64,000 bases of DNA. It comes from Crocodylus rhombifer (taxonomy: Eukaryota > Chordata > Crocodylia > Crocodylidae). The notes under the pieces are model-generated. The model saw only the letters and a list, made by a program, of their open reading frames with translations, was not told the DNA's origin and did no database searches. The first letter of the stretch is position 1. Each line of letters starts with the position of its first letter. Below are positions 47,161 through 58,779 of this stretch, in pieces. Where the stretch lies: positions 1 to 64,000 of the forward strand of contig JAVSML010038996.1 in NCBI GenBank assembly GCA_038503035.1. Reading direction: 5' to 3'. The translations under genes and the position numbers were made by a program.

Positions 47161-47511
47161 CATGTGCTTGTAACATATTAAAAGTATCTCTCAGCCCCCT
47201 GTGAAATTAAAATAAATCAGGATCTCGTTAATCATTTAAAATAATGCTATCATTAATATTGTATATTTTAATATGCCAGTAAAAAAAACAACAACTAATG
47301 TAATAAGTGGTGCCAGCTGAAGAAAGGGAAGGTGTTTCAAATTCAGGGCACTTGACACTCTTGGGGGCCTGATTTTTAATCTCTCTTTCATTTACATGGG
47401 AAAACGAAGACAAATTTTATACCCACTTTGCACTGGAATGACTGCACAAGATACAGTATGACTGAGAAGAGGGAGAACACCTGATTCCTCTTCTGTGGAA
47501 AGTGGGACACA

Positions 47512-47597
47512 ACAGATTGGGTCTAAAGCACAGCAAAGCAAGTTTAGATTGAATCTCAGAAAAAACTTTCTTAACTGTACCAGCAGTGAAAAGTAGT
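47512..47597 (+). mobile_element. CR1 LINE fragment
   Basis: gcaagtttagattgaatctc then agaaaaaactttcttaactg and gtgaaaag parallels the CR1 ORF2 C-terminal region that encodes KFRLDIRKNFLT. It is a short internal fragment. Confidence 0.65.
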
Positions 47598-47756
47598 TAA
47601 CCATGTTAATCCAAAGTCAGGAAGAAGGCATGGTAGAGATGCTCTTTATAAACTAACTAAATCAGAAATACATAAGCTTTCTGATTAGCCTCACTAACAT
47701 CTAATGAAGTTAACTTTTGTTCATGAAAGCATATGCATCTATGATTCAGTTAGGGT

Positions 47757-47895
47757 GCTTGCAGATGTAACCCCCCCTCCAAAAAATGGTACTTTACTTT
47801 AAACTTGGTGTGTTCCTGCTCTGAGCTCTGCACATCCCCATAAGAGGCAGTTCATTACTTCAGCGTGGCTCACCTGACATCTGCAAAGATTGGGT
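47757..47895. mobile_element. Possible small MITE
   Basis: gcttgcagatgtaa near the left and (reversed right) ctttgcagatgtca give about 12 bp of inverted ends around a 110-bp interior. Boundaries and TSD are uncertain. Confidence 0.3.
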
Positions 47896-47991
47896 GCTTT
47901 ATTGGGGATTTTTTGATACTTTTATTTAATAGCAAATTGCATCAGCTTTAGCTAGAAGTGCCAAAATGACTTTTATATCTATCTATCTATT

Positions 47992-49246
47992 AGAGCTGTG
48001 CAAAGCTTTGGTAGCCAATTTGAGTCAGAGGAGATTTGGCTCGATTCAGTGACTGAATCTCCGAATCTGAATTGAATCAGGAGACCAGTTGAAAGCTCTG
48101 AATCGATTCAAAGCATCTGAATCGATTCAGAAAAAGATTAAAAAAGAATTGGTGATTCAGCCATAGAGTAAATAGGCAGCTGACATAGGTGCCTCCATCT
48201 GGGAAGTCTGTTGGGGTTGGGGGAGTGGTGAGGGAAAGGGCATGGGGGAGACAGGGATTGGGGCTGGGGCTGGGACAAGCTGCCCAGCTGGGGCGTTGAG
48301 GCACATTACTCAGGAAGGAGTGGGGGTGTGGGATGCAGGTGTGGCAGAGCTCAGAGCGGGGGCTCTGCCCTGAGGCTGCTTGCCCAGCTGGCACGGGGGT
48401 GGGGGCAGGATGCAGACATGGCTTGCTCTGGTTAGAAGGGGGCAGTTGGACACAGCCTTCGCTTCCAGTGCTGGTGTTCCCACATCCCACACCACCCTGC
48501 ACTGACTGGCAAGCAGTGGCAAGGCAGAGCCCCTACTCCCAGTGCAGATGTGGACGCGGCAGCGCTGGGAGTGAGGGCTATGCCTGCCCCCTTCTGCCCA
48601 GAGCGAGCTACACCTGTATAATGCCCACCACTGACCCATGGCAGCTGGGCAAGCGGCAGCAGAGCACAGCCCCCACTCCAAGCGCTGCTGCTCCCACACC
48701 AGTGCTGGGAGCAGGGACTCTGCACTGCTGCCACTTGCCAGCTGGCATGGGTGGGTGCAGGATGTGGGTGTGGCAGCACTGGGAGTGGGTGCTATGCTCT
48801 GCTGCTGCTTGTCCCTTTCCACCTAGAGCAAGCTGCACTCTCACCCTGCCCCTCCCACCCACCCTGGCTGGGCAAGTGGCAGCAGGGCAGCGTTCCTGTT
48901 CTGAGCACTGCTGTGCCTGCGTCCCGCACCCCCCATTCCCTCCCTGACTAACACGTCCCGCCCTCCCGCCCGCCCTGGCCGGGCAGCTTGTCATAGCCTC
49001 AGTCCCTCCCTCTCTCCATCACGCTCCTTCCCTCCCTGCTCCCCCAACCCCAACAGATTTACCAGCTGGAGGCAGCTGTGTCAGCTACCTGTTTAATCTA
49101 TGGCTGAATCTCCAAAGTGGCACCAAAGCAGCGTTGAATCTTTCAGATATGATTCGGCCAAATCGAATCTGGACAGTGATTTTAATCTCCAAATCTAATC
49201 ACTGTCCTCTGAATTGGCCAAATCTGAAGTGAACACTTGCTGCTTT
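47992..49246. mobile_element. hAT-type foldback element, 1.25 kb
   Basis: The whole element is a giant imperfect palindrome centred near 48620, with arms of about 600 bp. Matching phrases read from both ends include gattcagccatagattaaa-like, caggcagctgacat-like, ctgttggggttgggggag, gacaagctgccc, and cagggtgggtgcaggatgtg-like. The left end tagagctgtgcaaagc resembles the termini at 13354 and 30801, and the subterminal ctgaatcgattcag-type repeats are shared with 30801-31621. The right end is eroded and no TSD was found (left flank is a TATC microsatellite). The long frames here (204 and 170 codons) are antisense images of the same GC-rich arms, not genes. Confidence 0.75.
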
Positions 49247-49257
49247 ACATAGGCCTA

Positions 49258-49284
49258 ATATGTATGTGTATGTGTGTGTGTGTG

Positions 49285-49330
<46 letters not shown>

Positions 49331-49347
49331 TGAATGAATGAATGAAA
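49258..49347 (+). repeat. Compound microsatellite (TG)n-(TACA)n-(TA)n-(TGAA)n
   Basis: Four simple repeats follow each other directly: tgtatgtgtg, tacatacata, a pure ta run, then five to six tgaa units. Confidence 0.95.
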
Positions 49348-49573
49348 GAGCTACGTTTTTTACATTCCCAAAGCGTAGACTTTAAGAACAATGCCAAAAA
49401 TCATGAGAGTTGGCAATACTGAAATGAGCAAATTCCTTAGGGCCATGTAGATCTTAGGCAGTCTAGTTGCTCTCTGCATGCTTAGCCCCAGGACTATGTG
49501 TCTGGTGGAGCAGTCATTCTGTCTGGCATAGAACATGGAGTTGGGAATCACTCTGTAGTAGCCCGGGTGGATC

Positions 49574-50290
49574 CAGAGGGTGTACAGTGGTGCAGATGCA
49601 CCCATGCCCCTTTCAGTTGATGACACCATGGAAGCAGCAGCCAGGGACTTTTTAAAGTTCCCAAATCAAGTCAGAATTCTCCTGCTTCCCTCCATGCTCA
49701 AAGGCACCTTCCCTTCCCTTCCCTTCCTGGCCCGGCCCTGCCCTGCCCTTCCTTCCCTTACCACTCCCCTGCCCACCATTGCCACTCTCTCTGCCTGCCC
49801 CAGAGGCGGGGATGGGAGAGACACCAGAGCTACTTCAGCTGAGGTCCGCAGGAACAGAGGCAGCAGCAGACAGGTTCCTCCTCCCTCCCTGGTTCTCCAA
49901 GTGTGCCATGCCAGATTGGGAACAGGCATGGCGTAAGGGAACTCACCTGCTACCACCACTACTGCTGTCTCTGGCTGAGCCTGACTCCAGGTACAGGTTG
50001 GCTGGAGTGGGACAGGAGCGGTTCTGGGTCAGATAGGGACAGTGAAGACAATGGCAGCAGCAGGCAGGGGAGTGCCTGCTGCATGGGAGGAAGAGAAAAG
50101 GACCAACCACTGATCACTGAGGGGAAGGTTGGTAGAGATTCTTACCTGACTGAGGGGCTTAAAAAAACTTGCTGCTGCTCCCACAACACATTTTGCCCAA
50201 CTGGGAGGGGGGAGGGGGGAGAATGGGAGCTATACTGCTGGCTGCTGCTCCCATACCCCACTTAAAATCCTGGATTAGCGCCTGGTAATA
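49574..50290. mobile_element. GC-rich non-autonomous DNA element
   Basis: The left side agagggtgtacagtggtgca resembles the start of the element at 51901 (agaggtgtaac). Internal phrases gcagcagccagggacttttt then aaagttccca recur at 52410-52442 (gcagcagcagaaactttttt, caagttccca). A C/T-rich low-complexity run lies at 49690-49775. The right end is uncertain. Confidence 0.4.
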
Positions 50291-50299
50291 ACCTTTTAA

Positions 50300-51290
50300 C
50301 TTAGGTATTGATTTATCAAGGGACTATTGGAGAATGATGCTCAGATGATGCAGATCTCATGCCCTGACTCCTGTCCCAAGTCTTGTTAATTGATGGGCCA
50401 AATCCTTAAAGAGGGTTACGGTGGGAAGGAGAGGGAAATGATTTTACAGGTGGGGTATTTGCCCCTCCTTACCTTCTCCCAGCAGGGGTCTGCTGACATT
50501 TTGATTCCCCTGCTTGCAGAGACTCTAGGGATGATATGCCAGGAACAATTACTACATAGATGAGCAGGTGCTGTCTAGCTCAGAAAAAACTTTTATTCCT
50601 CAGCTGCCTTTGACCTTTTATTTAAGCCAAAGTGTACAGAGATCAAGCAAAGGAGAAGAAAACGACCTTCTACTGTTGATGAGAGAGGCAACAGAGTTGC
50701 CTAAATTAAATACAGCGCTGCCTGCCAGATGGTCTGAGTTCTTCTCCCTTCTATTATACAAAGTAATAGTTTCACAAAGTAGAGAGGAACAGAGAATCAA
50801 GAGCATTTTGGAAATGCATTGCGGAGCTGATTCAAAAGAGAGTTTTACTTCCAGCTGGTAAAATGGAATTTCAGCTGGATGCCCACTGCAGCATTTTTTT
50901 TCCCTCAAAGGTGAAAGAAAACATTTGTATGTAAGACAGGGAATTTTGAAGCTGAAACACCATCAGAAATGGAACATAGTTCTTAGCTGCAGTTGTTTTT
51001 GCAGCTGGCTAGCTGTGCGTCGCAACCTGGGAAAGCTTTACCAGTGGAACCAAACTGAAAATTCGAACATCCACAAACCAACCTATCTAACTCCTTCTCC
51101 TGATCTGTTTCCCATTTTCCCTCCTGTTCTTCTCAGTGCTTTTTATGATCATGTCTTTATTTTGTCTTCATAGCTGCTGAAAGCTACACCATTTTGATTC
51201 TACAGCCAGGAGGCCCTTATTCATATGAGTACAGGTGCTGGTCTATGTTGCTTTCTTGTACACCTTTGTTTCTCTGTACCCATATCTTGT
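50300..51290. other. Non-coding stretch, no feature recognised
   Basis: No supported feature. Confidence 0.35.
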
Positions 51291-51297
51291 CTTTCAT

Positions 51298-51568
51298 GGG
51301 ATGTCTGCACTGCAGTCAAAGGTATGAATGCAGCTCATATAGGCACAGCTGAACGAACTAGTGTTCACTAGCTAGACCACTTGCTAATAGCAGCGTAGCT
51401 GCTGCAGCAGCATAGATACCCCCGAATACTTATGTAGGTCCTTGCCCACGTTTAGCTATCAGCTTTTGCTGAACTCTTTGCTGCCACTGCGCTATCAGTA
51501 CCCCAGATAGCTAGTGGAGATGTATACCTGTACCTGCTTTTCTCCTTTGACTGCAGTGTAGACATCCC
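51298..51568. mobile_element. MITE with strong inverted ends and 3-bp TSD
   Basis: The ends gggatgtctgcactgcag and (reversed right) gggatgtctacactgcag differ at one base and extend inward through tcaaagg. Flanks are CAT on both sides (51295-51297 and 51569-51571). The interior has ctagct-type inverted motifs. The GGG...TCTACAC terminus and 3-bp TSD link it to the Chompy-like elements. Confidence 0.85.
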
Positions 51569-51584
51569 CATCCTTGGAGTGGTG

Positions 51585-51735
51585 TGGGACAGTCTTTCTG
51601 GTCTGTGTGAGTGTATGGTGCCTAGCACAGAGAGGTTCTGGTTTAAGATTATAGCTCATAGGTGCTACTTTAATGAACCTAATGAAGTCAACAATGCTAT
51701 AAATGTGAATATGAATTATTTACTTGAGGATGGGT
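51585..51735 (+). mobile_element. MIR/CORE-type SINE 3' tail
   Basis: ggacagtctttctggtctgt, gtatggtgcctagcacagag, ggttctggttt and ataggtgctac follow the conserved 3' tail (gactgtctt...cagtgcctagcacagtggggtcctgg...taggtgctac) found in amniote CORE-SINEs. Confidence 0.55.
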
Positions 51736-51900
51736 GAAGAGGGCCCCAGTTTTGTTCCCCTCAGTGAGCCATTTAAAGGCCCCTTAGTGCTGACAACAGA
51801 AGCCCCCACACATACAGGATTTATAAAATGTGTTTTGTTTGTCAGATCATTGTCTTGTTAGACCCTGCACAGACAGACAAGCAAAACAGAGCTTCCTTCC

Positions 51901-52578
51901 AGAGGTGTAACAAGTAGAGTTAGTGCCCTGGGCAAGACCTACAGGACAGCAGGAGCGGGGAGGTAGGTGTGGTTCCAAGAGCTAGGGTGGGTGTTCTTGG
52001 GTTCTACATGTGGGGGTGATGGAGGAGGTGCAGCAGTCTTACCCATGCTGGGATCCAGTGCCGTACAAGGGGCAGGGTGAGCAGGGTGACTGCCCCAGGC
52101 ACTGAAGCCAATGGGTGCTGCCCAGCTGAGGTAGGGTGCGGGATGGAACCATGACTGGCTTGTTTTGGGGGTCACAGGGAAGGGGGGACGGTGGCTCCTG
52201 CCACTGCATGCACTCTTGGGCAAGCTTGGGGGGGGGGGGCGTGTGTCCCCTGTATCTGTGCATGGGGTGAGGGCAGGTTGCCACTGCAGGCTTTACCCCT
52301 GGTGCCAAACTTCCTCACCACCATACTGCTGGGAACTCCTAAATTGTCCCTGGCTGAGCTGCTGCTGCTGCTGCTGTCTCTTGCTCTGCCTGCCCCAGCT
52401 GTTGTTCTTAAAGCAGCAGCAGCAGAAACTTTTTTCAAGTTCCCAGCATCGCTAAGCTGCAGGGCTGCTCTTGCTGTTGAGGGCACAGACTCTGAGGGAG
52501 TGGGTGGGGGGAGATTTTGGTTCCCCTTCTAACTTGGCACCCAGGGAAGTGCCCACCTTGCCTATCCCTAGTTATACT
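51901..52578. mobile_element. GC-rich non-autonomous hAT-like element
   Basis: The ends agaggtgtaacaagtagag and (reversed right) agtataactagggatagg are a short imperfect inverted repeat, followed by gccctgggcaag versus ggcaaggtgggcac. Inside, (CTG)n at about 52356-52376 and (CAG)n at about 52412-52425 can pair as a hairpin. It shares phrases with 49574-50290. No exact TSD. Confidence 0.45.
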
Positions 52579-52579
52579 A

Positions 52580-53300
52580 ACTAGTGTTTCCCCTTCAGGG
52601 TAACCACTGCTTTGATCATAGGACAAGCTATCAGCTTATGGCAGGATTTCATTATGGCATGCATTTTCACTTGCTCTTGTTTACCCTGAAAAATTCTCCC
52701 TTTGGGATGCCACTTTTTGTGATTTTATCTCAGCCTGGGGAGAACTGAGTGACCCATTTGTGGAGCTGTTGATTGGTGCTTCTGAGTGGGGAGGGTGCCC
52801 TGCCAATTTGGCTTTCCCATATGAAGCAAATCTGTCTGCCACTGCCAGGTTTTGAAACTCAATGGGCAGCAGCCTTCATCATCATTGCTGAAGTAGCAAT
52901 TTGTGGAGCAAGTTTCAAATGGCACCAGCTTAGCTATCGTAGCTTCTCAGCTCTATGTTTACTTCACCAGCACAACTATTAAAGCTTCAAAATCCTAAAA
53001 TCAGAGGTGTAAACCTAGGCAGCAGCAACTAACAGGGCAGAAACAGTGGGTGGGACACTGGTTCAGGTGTAAGTTGCTGCTGGTTCAGGTAATGGTGTCA
53101 GGCTGGCAACCGCAGCATCTGTTGGTTTTTCCTACCCCTCCAGTAGATTCCCAGAGTGATGCCTTGCTTGGCCTTTCCACCTTACTTATTATACTATTGC
53201 CTCTTCCCTTTCCACTACTTCTTCCACTTTTTCTGGAAAACTACAGAGGAACTTGAGATTCAAAACTATACATCACATGTAAAACACATGCTTCACAGGA
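52580..53300. other. Non-coding stretch, no feature recognised
   Basis: No supported feature. Confidence 0.35.
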
Positions 53301-53520
53301 GGTAGTGTTTCCTAGTAGCTGGAGCACTTGATTGGAACTCAGGAGACCTGGTTTCTATTCCCAGCTCTGCAGGTGTCTGCCAGCTGATCTTCAGCAAGTC
53401 ACTATATAACTATGCCTCAGTTTACCCAGCTGTGAAATGGGGCTAGCAATAATGACCCCCCCCCCAGCCTTTGTGAAGCATATTTAACTCTACTGATGAA
53501 AAGCACTAGAGCACAGCAAA
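53301..53520 (+). mobile_element. MIR SINE, near full length
   Basis: In order: gtttcctagtagctggagca (A-box side), ctcaggagacctggtttcta then ttcccagctctgcaggtgtc (B-box region), cttcagcaagtcac, cctcagtttacccagctgtg, aaatggggctagcaataatg, and tgtgaagcatattt...gaaaagcactaga (3' part). This matches MIR from head to 3' end. A C-run (53457-53465) interrupts the core. It is the clearest ancient SINE here. Confidence 0.82.
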
Positions 53521-53524
53521 GTGT

Positions 53525-55240
53525 TGTCTTTATTATATGTAAAATTCAATGCTTCCAAATCAGGCCAGGGGGAAGTTTTGATTCTCATAACAAAGCATGG
53601 AATTTTCAGCAAAGCACAAAAATGCTGCCAAACTTTCCTTTCAGACCACAGTTAGAGTGGAGTGAGCATTCCTTTATCACCCAACTGATCAAATGTGGGG
53701 TCACGCTATTAAATAATCCTTCAAAGTCCATGGAAGAAGCGCTGTTCTCAGAGGTTGATGCCGTACAGACAACTTAGAGCACTGGTTCTCAGTCACTTCA
53801 GAAGCAACCTTAGGTCCTAGCAGGTAACAGTCTATGGTTGAAAGGCAGCTGTTCAAAGGTGAGTCCAGGTAAGGTGGAGATGACACTAAGGAAAAAAACA
53901 GAACACTTGATATACATCTACCACCATGGCATCACCAACTACTAAGATGAGCTCCCCTCCACTAATTAAAACAGCTGTTAGTCTTGTAGCCCTTCAAAAT
54001 GACTACTCGATATGAAGCCACAGCCACCCAGACTGTTTTCTCTGAAGCACCTTAGAATATTCTACCCCATGAACTTGGGGGTAACTTGGCTGTATCAGTC
54101 CATGCTTTTTGATCTGAGGCTGGATTCCTTCAACTCATTAGGCTTTGGAAGGAGCCACATGGAGTCTTAAAAGGGTTCAGAACATGGTAGCACTTCCTAC
54201 CCAGCAGCACTTGAACAAAGCACTAAGGTGATATCCTATCATTTCCCAGATCTTTAGGGACAGATTTTTAAAAACAATTTAGACGCTTCAAATTGCAGAC
54301 AAACATCAGGAAGACAGGCAAGTTTAAAAATCCCAGTGGACACTGATCAGATTTTAAAATACCTATGTACCTTTACTAATCTAGTCTTTCAATCCATGGG
54401 CATCAGCCTAGGCTGCTTAAAACAGTGCCTTTCTCTCAGAGACAAACACTTCCCTCTGTATGAGCTAAAGCCCATGGCCTAAGACTAGGACTGCAGAGTA
54501 GGCATGAATGACCTCAAATTATACTGCTTACATGCCAGAGTGCCAGCCTTACCCTGACAGCCTTGCTTATCTACAGCAACAAGTAGAAGCTAGAAGTAAG
54601 TGAGGCATAGGTACACTCACAATGACCGGCTGCCTTCAGGGAAGGTTGATGAAAGCTGGACCACCTAGGATACTTTTTTCCATGTAAGGGCTGACTCAGA
54701 ACCATCAAGTACAGCATTATAGAGATGGCTGATATATATAAAAAAAACAGGGCCAGAACCTCAGCTGGTGCAAGTTATATGGCTCCACAGAAACCAAAGG
54801 AGCTACACCAATTACACATACTGTAAGCAGGCCAGTATTTTACCCCTGTTATGTAGGCTTGCTTTTTTGCATCAGGGGCTCACATGGTATAATGAGTATA
54901 GTTATTGGATGTCAATATGGCTATGCTGATTTGTATCAGGTCTGGCCCTATGGTGATGTTTTTATCCTGGGGTAATATTTAATGTGCTACAGTCTTAGTT
55001 TGGTACTAATAAGTGTATGGTACAGTTAGACTAATGGACTATGGCTGAGTTTGCATTATGAGAACCTACCCATTTAAATGTCTTAACAGCTGATGATTTG
55101 AATTAGTAGTGTAGGGCAGCCAGCAAAAGAAAGAATTTTACTGTACAAACAGGCTGAGTGTCTTGACATTTGGTTTCATGCTATATCAGAATGACAACTA
55201 AACTGCAAAACTCGGAGGAGAGAAAGCAGCTGAATTAATC
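53525..55240. other. Non-coding stretch, no feature recognised
   Basis: AT-rich DNA, nothing supported. Confidence 0.35.
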
Positions 55241-55244
55241 AATA

Positions 55245-55335
55245 GCCAGTGTCCCAGTGGTTACAGAGCTCGTGGGAACTAGGAGACTCAGGTTCTTTTC
55301 CTTGCAGTGGCTTGATTGGAGCTTTTTATCAGAAA
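55245..55335 (+). mobile_element. MIR/CORE-type SINE head fragment
   Basis: gtcccagtggttacagagct then ggagactcaggttcttttcc and cagtggct resembles the tRNA-related head of MIR (A- and B-box areas). Confidence 0.4.
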
Positions 55336-55339
55336 TTCT

Positions 55340-56420
55340 ACTCTGGCCACCAGAAATCTTTATTTTACAATAAAAATGCCCAAACAGCTTTATTCACAAC
55401 TCCTGTGTTCCTTCACTGCATGGTTTTGTATGCTAGCCTGGGGAAAGTTCATGAGAAGTTGGAAAGGGTGGTGTAGAGTTTTCCCAATACGTGTCTGAGG
55501 TGACTGCACAACTGAGGTGTAGCAAAGCCATGAAGTGAGGCAGGTGATCCAGAATGAGTGCCAATAAAATCCTTACACCAAACCAGAGCAACTTTCATTC
55601 TGTATTCTGCACACCACATATTTTACATATATATTATAAACAATATAAACAATGTAAACAATACATCTTATCTTATCTTATATTAGAGATATAAGCATCT
55701 GTCCTAACTGCAGTGGTAAATAAACCACTTACATCTGATTGCATAATTTGCCTAGAGGATGGATACATGATTACATATAATTACATATAATAAACAGAGA
55801 AAACTATTTTAGAAGGAAAAATTATCACAGTCTCAACCACATCAGCCAGAAGCTCTGTTCTATTTATTTTATTAAACACAATGTTTTGAAGATGGGTCCT
55901 CTCTGAAAATCTAATTTACTTTCCAAGTAAAACGTTGTTGGTCTACTGACAGATGGGCTCTCTCTGATAGGACTTGAGAAGGCTTCACCTCTCAGGTTCA
56001 ATCCTACTACATACAGAGGGCCCAACGCTACCACTAAATTCAGTGGCAGCAGGAGTCTCTGAGTACTACTGAATTTTAGCTTCTCATAGCAGAGTCCCTT
56101 GTTTGTACTCAGTCCTGGGTTCTTTTTGTTTGTTTTTTCTAATTGATGTAGGAAATAATGACATAATTTTGAGCCTGTCCCCTGAGATTTATCCTAGGTA
56201 GCTCCACTTAGTGCTATAAAGATCTTGAGTTTGAGTTGCTACTTGTTTTTTCTTTGTACCCCTCTGTGGATCACTGTGATGTCATCTAGTCCAGTTTCCT
56301 GCGTAACACAGGCTTTTGGACTCCCCTTACACTACAATTCCTGTTTGGACTGGAGAATATCTTGAAGAAAACAAAACAAATGAAAAGGGGAAAGAAAAAA
56401 AAAATCCCATCCTGATATAA
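55340..56420. other. Non-coding stretch, no feature recognised
   Basis: AT-rich; 55610-55700 is nearly pure A/T with atat and cttat repeats. Nothing else supported. Confidence 0.35.
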
Positions 56421-56428
56421 ATACTTTA

Positions 56429-56710
56429 AGGCTAGGTACAGACTTTTAAAAAGCCCAAAGTGGAATCAATCTAGTTACACAGTTTTCTGTAAGTAGCATA
56501 GTTTAGACCAGCAGTGAACAGAACACACGTTTACCCTTTGGTGGGTGCATAAATCTTAGACCAGGTTCTGCCATTTTTAAACCAGTCTACATGTGCCAAA
56601 CTTCTGGTATGGTATAGACTGGTTTTATGTGCCAAACTTCTGTTCTGTTACAGGTTAGACTGGTTTCTGATCACTTATACTGGTAAAAGCGTAATGTCTG
56701 TACCTAGCCT
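56429..56710. mobile_element. Mariner-like MITE, perfect 15-bp inverted ends
   Basis: The ends aggctaggtacagac and gtctgtacctagcct are exact inverted repeats, flanked by TA on both sides, as expected for Tc1/mariner insertions. The 282-bp interior has rttagactggttt/accagtctaa-type inverted motifs and shares phrases with the MITE at 11635-11833. Non-coding. A superfamily call by TA flank alone is tentative. Confidence 0.75.
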
Positions 56711-56884
56711 TAGTGATGAAGAATCTACCACAGCCTTTGGTAACCACTGAAACAATTTAACTGTTCCCCTAGTGTTAAAAAAAATTGCTCATCAGGAGTC
56801 TGAATTAGTTTAGCCTGGATCTTGTTGTCTGCTCTGCTATCAGATCACTATCTCAAAATAGGTACTTAGGATGTGGATCAAGTG

Positions 56885-57440
56885 AACTTTGTTAAACTAA
56901 ACAGATTGAGTTCACTTTACTATATGTTTCCCAGTTCTTTAATGATTCTTGTGACTCTTCTTTGAACTCTCTCCAATTCATCAATATTCTTTCTGAATAG
57001 GGCCCATCAGAACTGGACACTGGTCTAGTTCTAGTCATATAAGTGCCAGTTAGGTCTTCATGCCCTCTTCTTGGAACTAATGACTGGGTCACAATGTTAT
57101 ACTGAAAGTTCACCATTAGCTGATTATGCACCATGATTTGCAAGTCCCTCTGTGGGGACACAGCTTCCAATGCTGCCTGCAGGGCCTAAACTTTCCAATC
57201 CTGGATGCATGACCTTGTATTTGGCCATATGAAAAAGCTGATATTAAAAAGCTAGCTTACCATATCATTCCGATTGCTTGTATCGGTAACCCATACTCTA
57301 CGTTATTTACAGCTGTTCCAGTCTTCATGTTATCTGCAAACTCTATAAGCAACGATTTTATGTTTTCTTCCAGCCCATTGGCAAGCATATTAAATAGCAT
57401 CAGCCTGGTAACTGATCCCTGTATGGCCCACTAGAAAAAC
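56885..57440 (-). mobile_element. CR1 LINE reverse transcriptase fragment
   Basis: On the minus strand from about 57430: MLFNMLANGLEENIKSLLIE then FADNMKTGTAVNN (the catalytic F-A-D-D box with its second Asp changed to Asn), then after stops VSPQRDLQIMVHNQLMVNFQ, YMTRTRPV and the SERILMNWREFKEESQES region. This is the CR1 RT palm through the following thumb/connection part. Several stops and frameshifts make it a dead internal fragment lacking the C-terminus and 3' UTR. Confidence 0.85.
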
Positions 57441-57444
57441 ATCT

Positions 57445-58520
57445 GCTTTAAAGAACGGATTTATACTAAGTTCCAAAGAATGGATTTACACACAGTGTAT
57501 AGCCAAAACATCCCTTGCCAAGGGAAAAAAACAAGGAAGGCTGAAAATTTGTCCTCAAATTTTGTCAGACTGTGAGTTCATCTTACTGATACCTGAGTCC
57601 TAAGGAGTTATTTGTACCATACTGGGCAAAAATAGGGCCTCTTGAATTTACAATCTAAAGTGCTGATCCTGCAAATGTTTATGCACATTCCTAACTTTAA
57701 GCACATGAGTAATCACACTGAAGCTAATTTACAGCAGCTTGAAATCCAGCCCTAGAAATGGAAGGTGTAGCCGGATGAGGGGAACTGGAGTGAAAGGGTC
57801 ATCTTTCAGGAGGGACCTACTTTTGGACAGACTCAAAGGCTCAGGAATTAATGACAAGGCACAGCATCCTGGCAGCTGAAATGCAGAGTGCCAGCCTGCA
57901 ATACCATCCTCTCAACATGCTTGCTAAAGATTTCTTCCCTACAAGCCAGCCTGCCTGCCACATCTGTTCTTTGCTGGTGAGAGTAAGACTGGTAATGGGT
58001 TTAGTGTGACTGCCCTTAAATACTTGCAGTGCTGACTCCTTAGACTGCTTTACACTTGGAAATTATGGTGTTTCTATAGAATTTTGAGGAACTATCAATA
58101 CAGTCCCCAGTATGCTTATAGACAAAAATTCATATTTTTGATTTTTAAAAGAACTACCAGATAGCTAAGTGAAGGCCTCAGGGTAGAGGGAAGGGGTCTC
58201 AAGAGCCCCATCTTATTGTGCATTAAACACTGGCTTGGGAGTTAGATCTGAGGTCTATCCCCAGATCTGCCATTGAATACTCTTAGTCCTTTTTAAAGTG
58301 GCACTTTGAGGTCTCTCAGGGATCCACTGTGCTTACATAGTGGACAGACCCATAAATAGAAACAGACCTGGCCCCACTCAGCTCACTCTCTGCGTAGACA
58401 AGACATACAAAGAGTGAGGGGAACGGAAACATGAAATGACTCAACCAAGGTTCCACAGAGGTGGTAAATAGGTTCCTAATCTCTACTAGTGCCCAGGTAG
58501 GTTCCTTAGTCATTAGGTCA
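57445..58520. other. Non-coding stretch, no feature recognised
   Basis: A weak MIR-like trace (gggagttagatctgaggtct, then ccccagatctgccattgaat) at 58230-58280 is the only hint. Confidence 0.35.
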
Positions 58521-58524
58521 TGGT

Positions 58525-58773
58525 GGGTATGCCTATACGAGATGCTTAATGTGCAGCAGACTGATTCACTGCATATTACAGTGTCACGGCAAAAACTGTG
58601 CTATTATGCTAATATGCAGTAGTATTAATCTACTGAACATTAACCATTACAAAAAAAGCATGTGGTTGGGCTACTAGGGCAGCCTACTGCGCATTTATTT
58701 AGTACTTCTTTTTGCAAGTACTAAATTTAATGCACAGTAGGCACTGCACATTAATGAATGTGTAGGCATGTCC
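58525..58773. mobile_element. Chompy-like MITE
   Basis: The ends gggtatgcctatacgag and (reversed right) ggacatgcctacacattc are inverted, with Chompy-type interior (ttaatgtgcag, gctaatatgcagtag, aatgcacagtagg). Flanks ggt and agt nearly match as a 3-bp TSD. Confidence 0.75.
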
Positions 58774-58779
58774 AGTGAG

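Noticed and set aside
48077..48994. Long overlapping reading frames on both strands (up to 204 codons)
   Set aside because: They are mirror images produced by the palindromic GC-rich arms, low in complexity and without domains.
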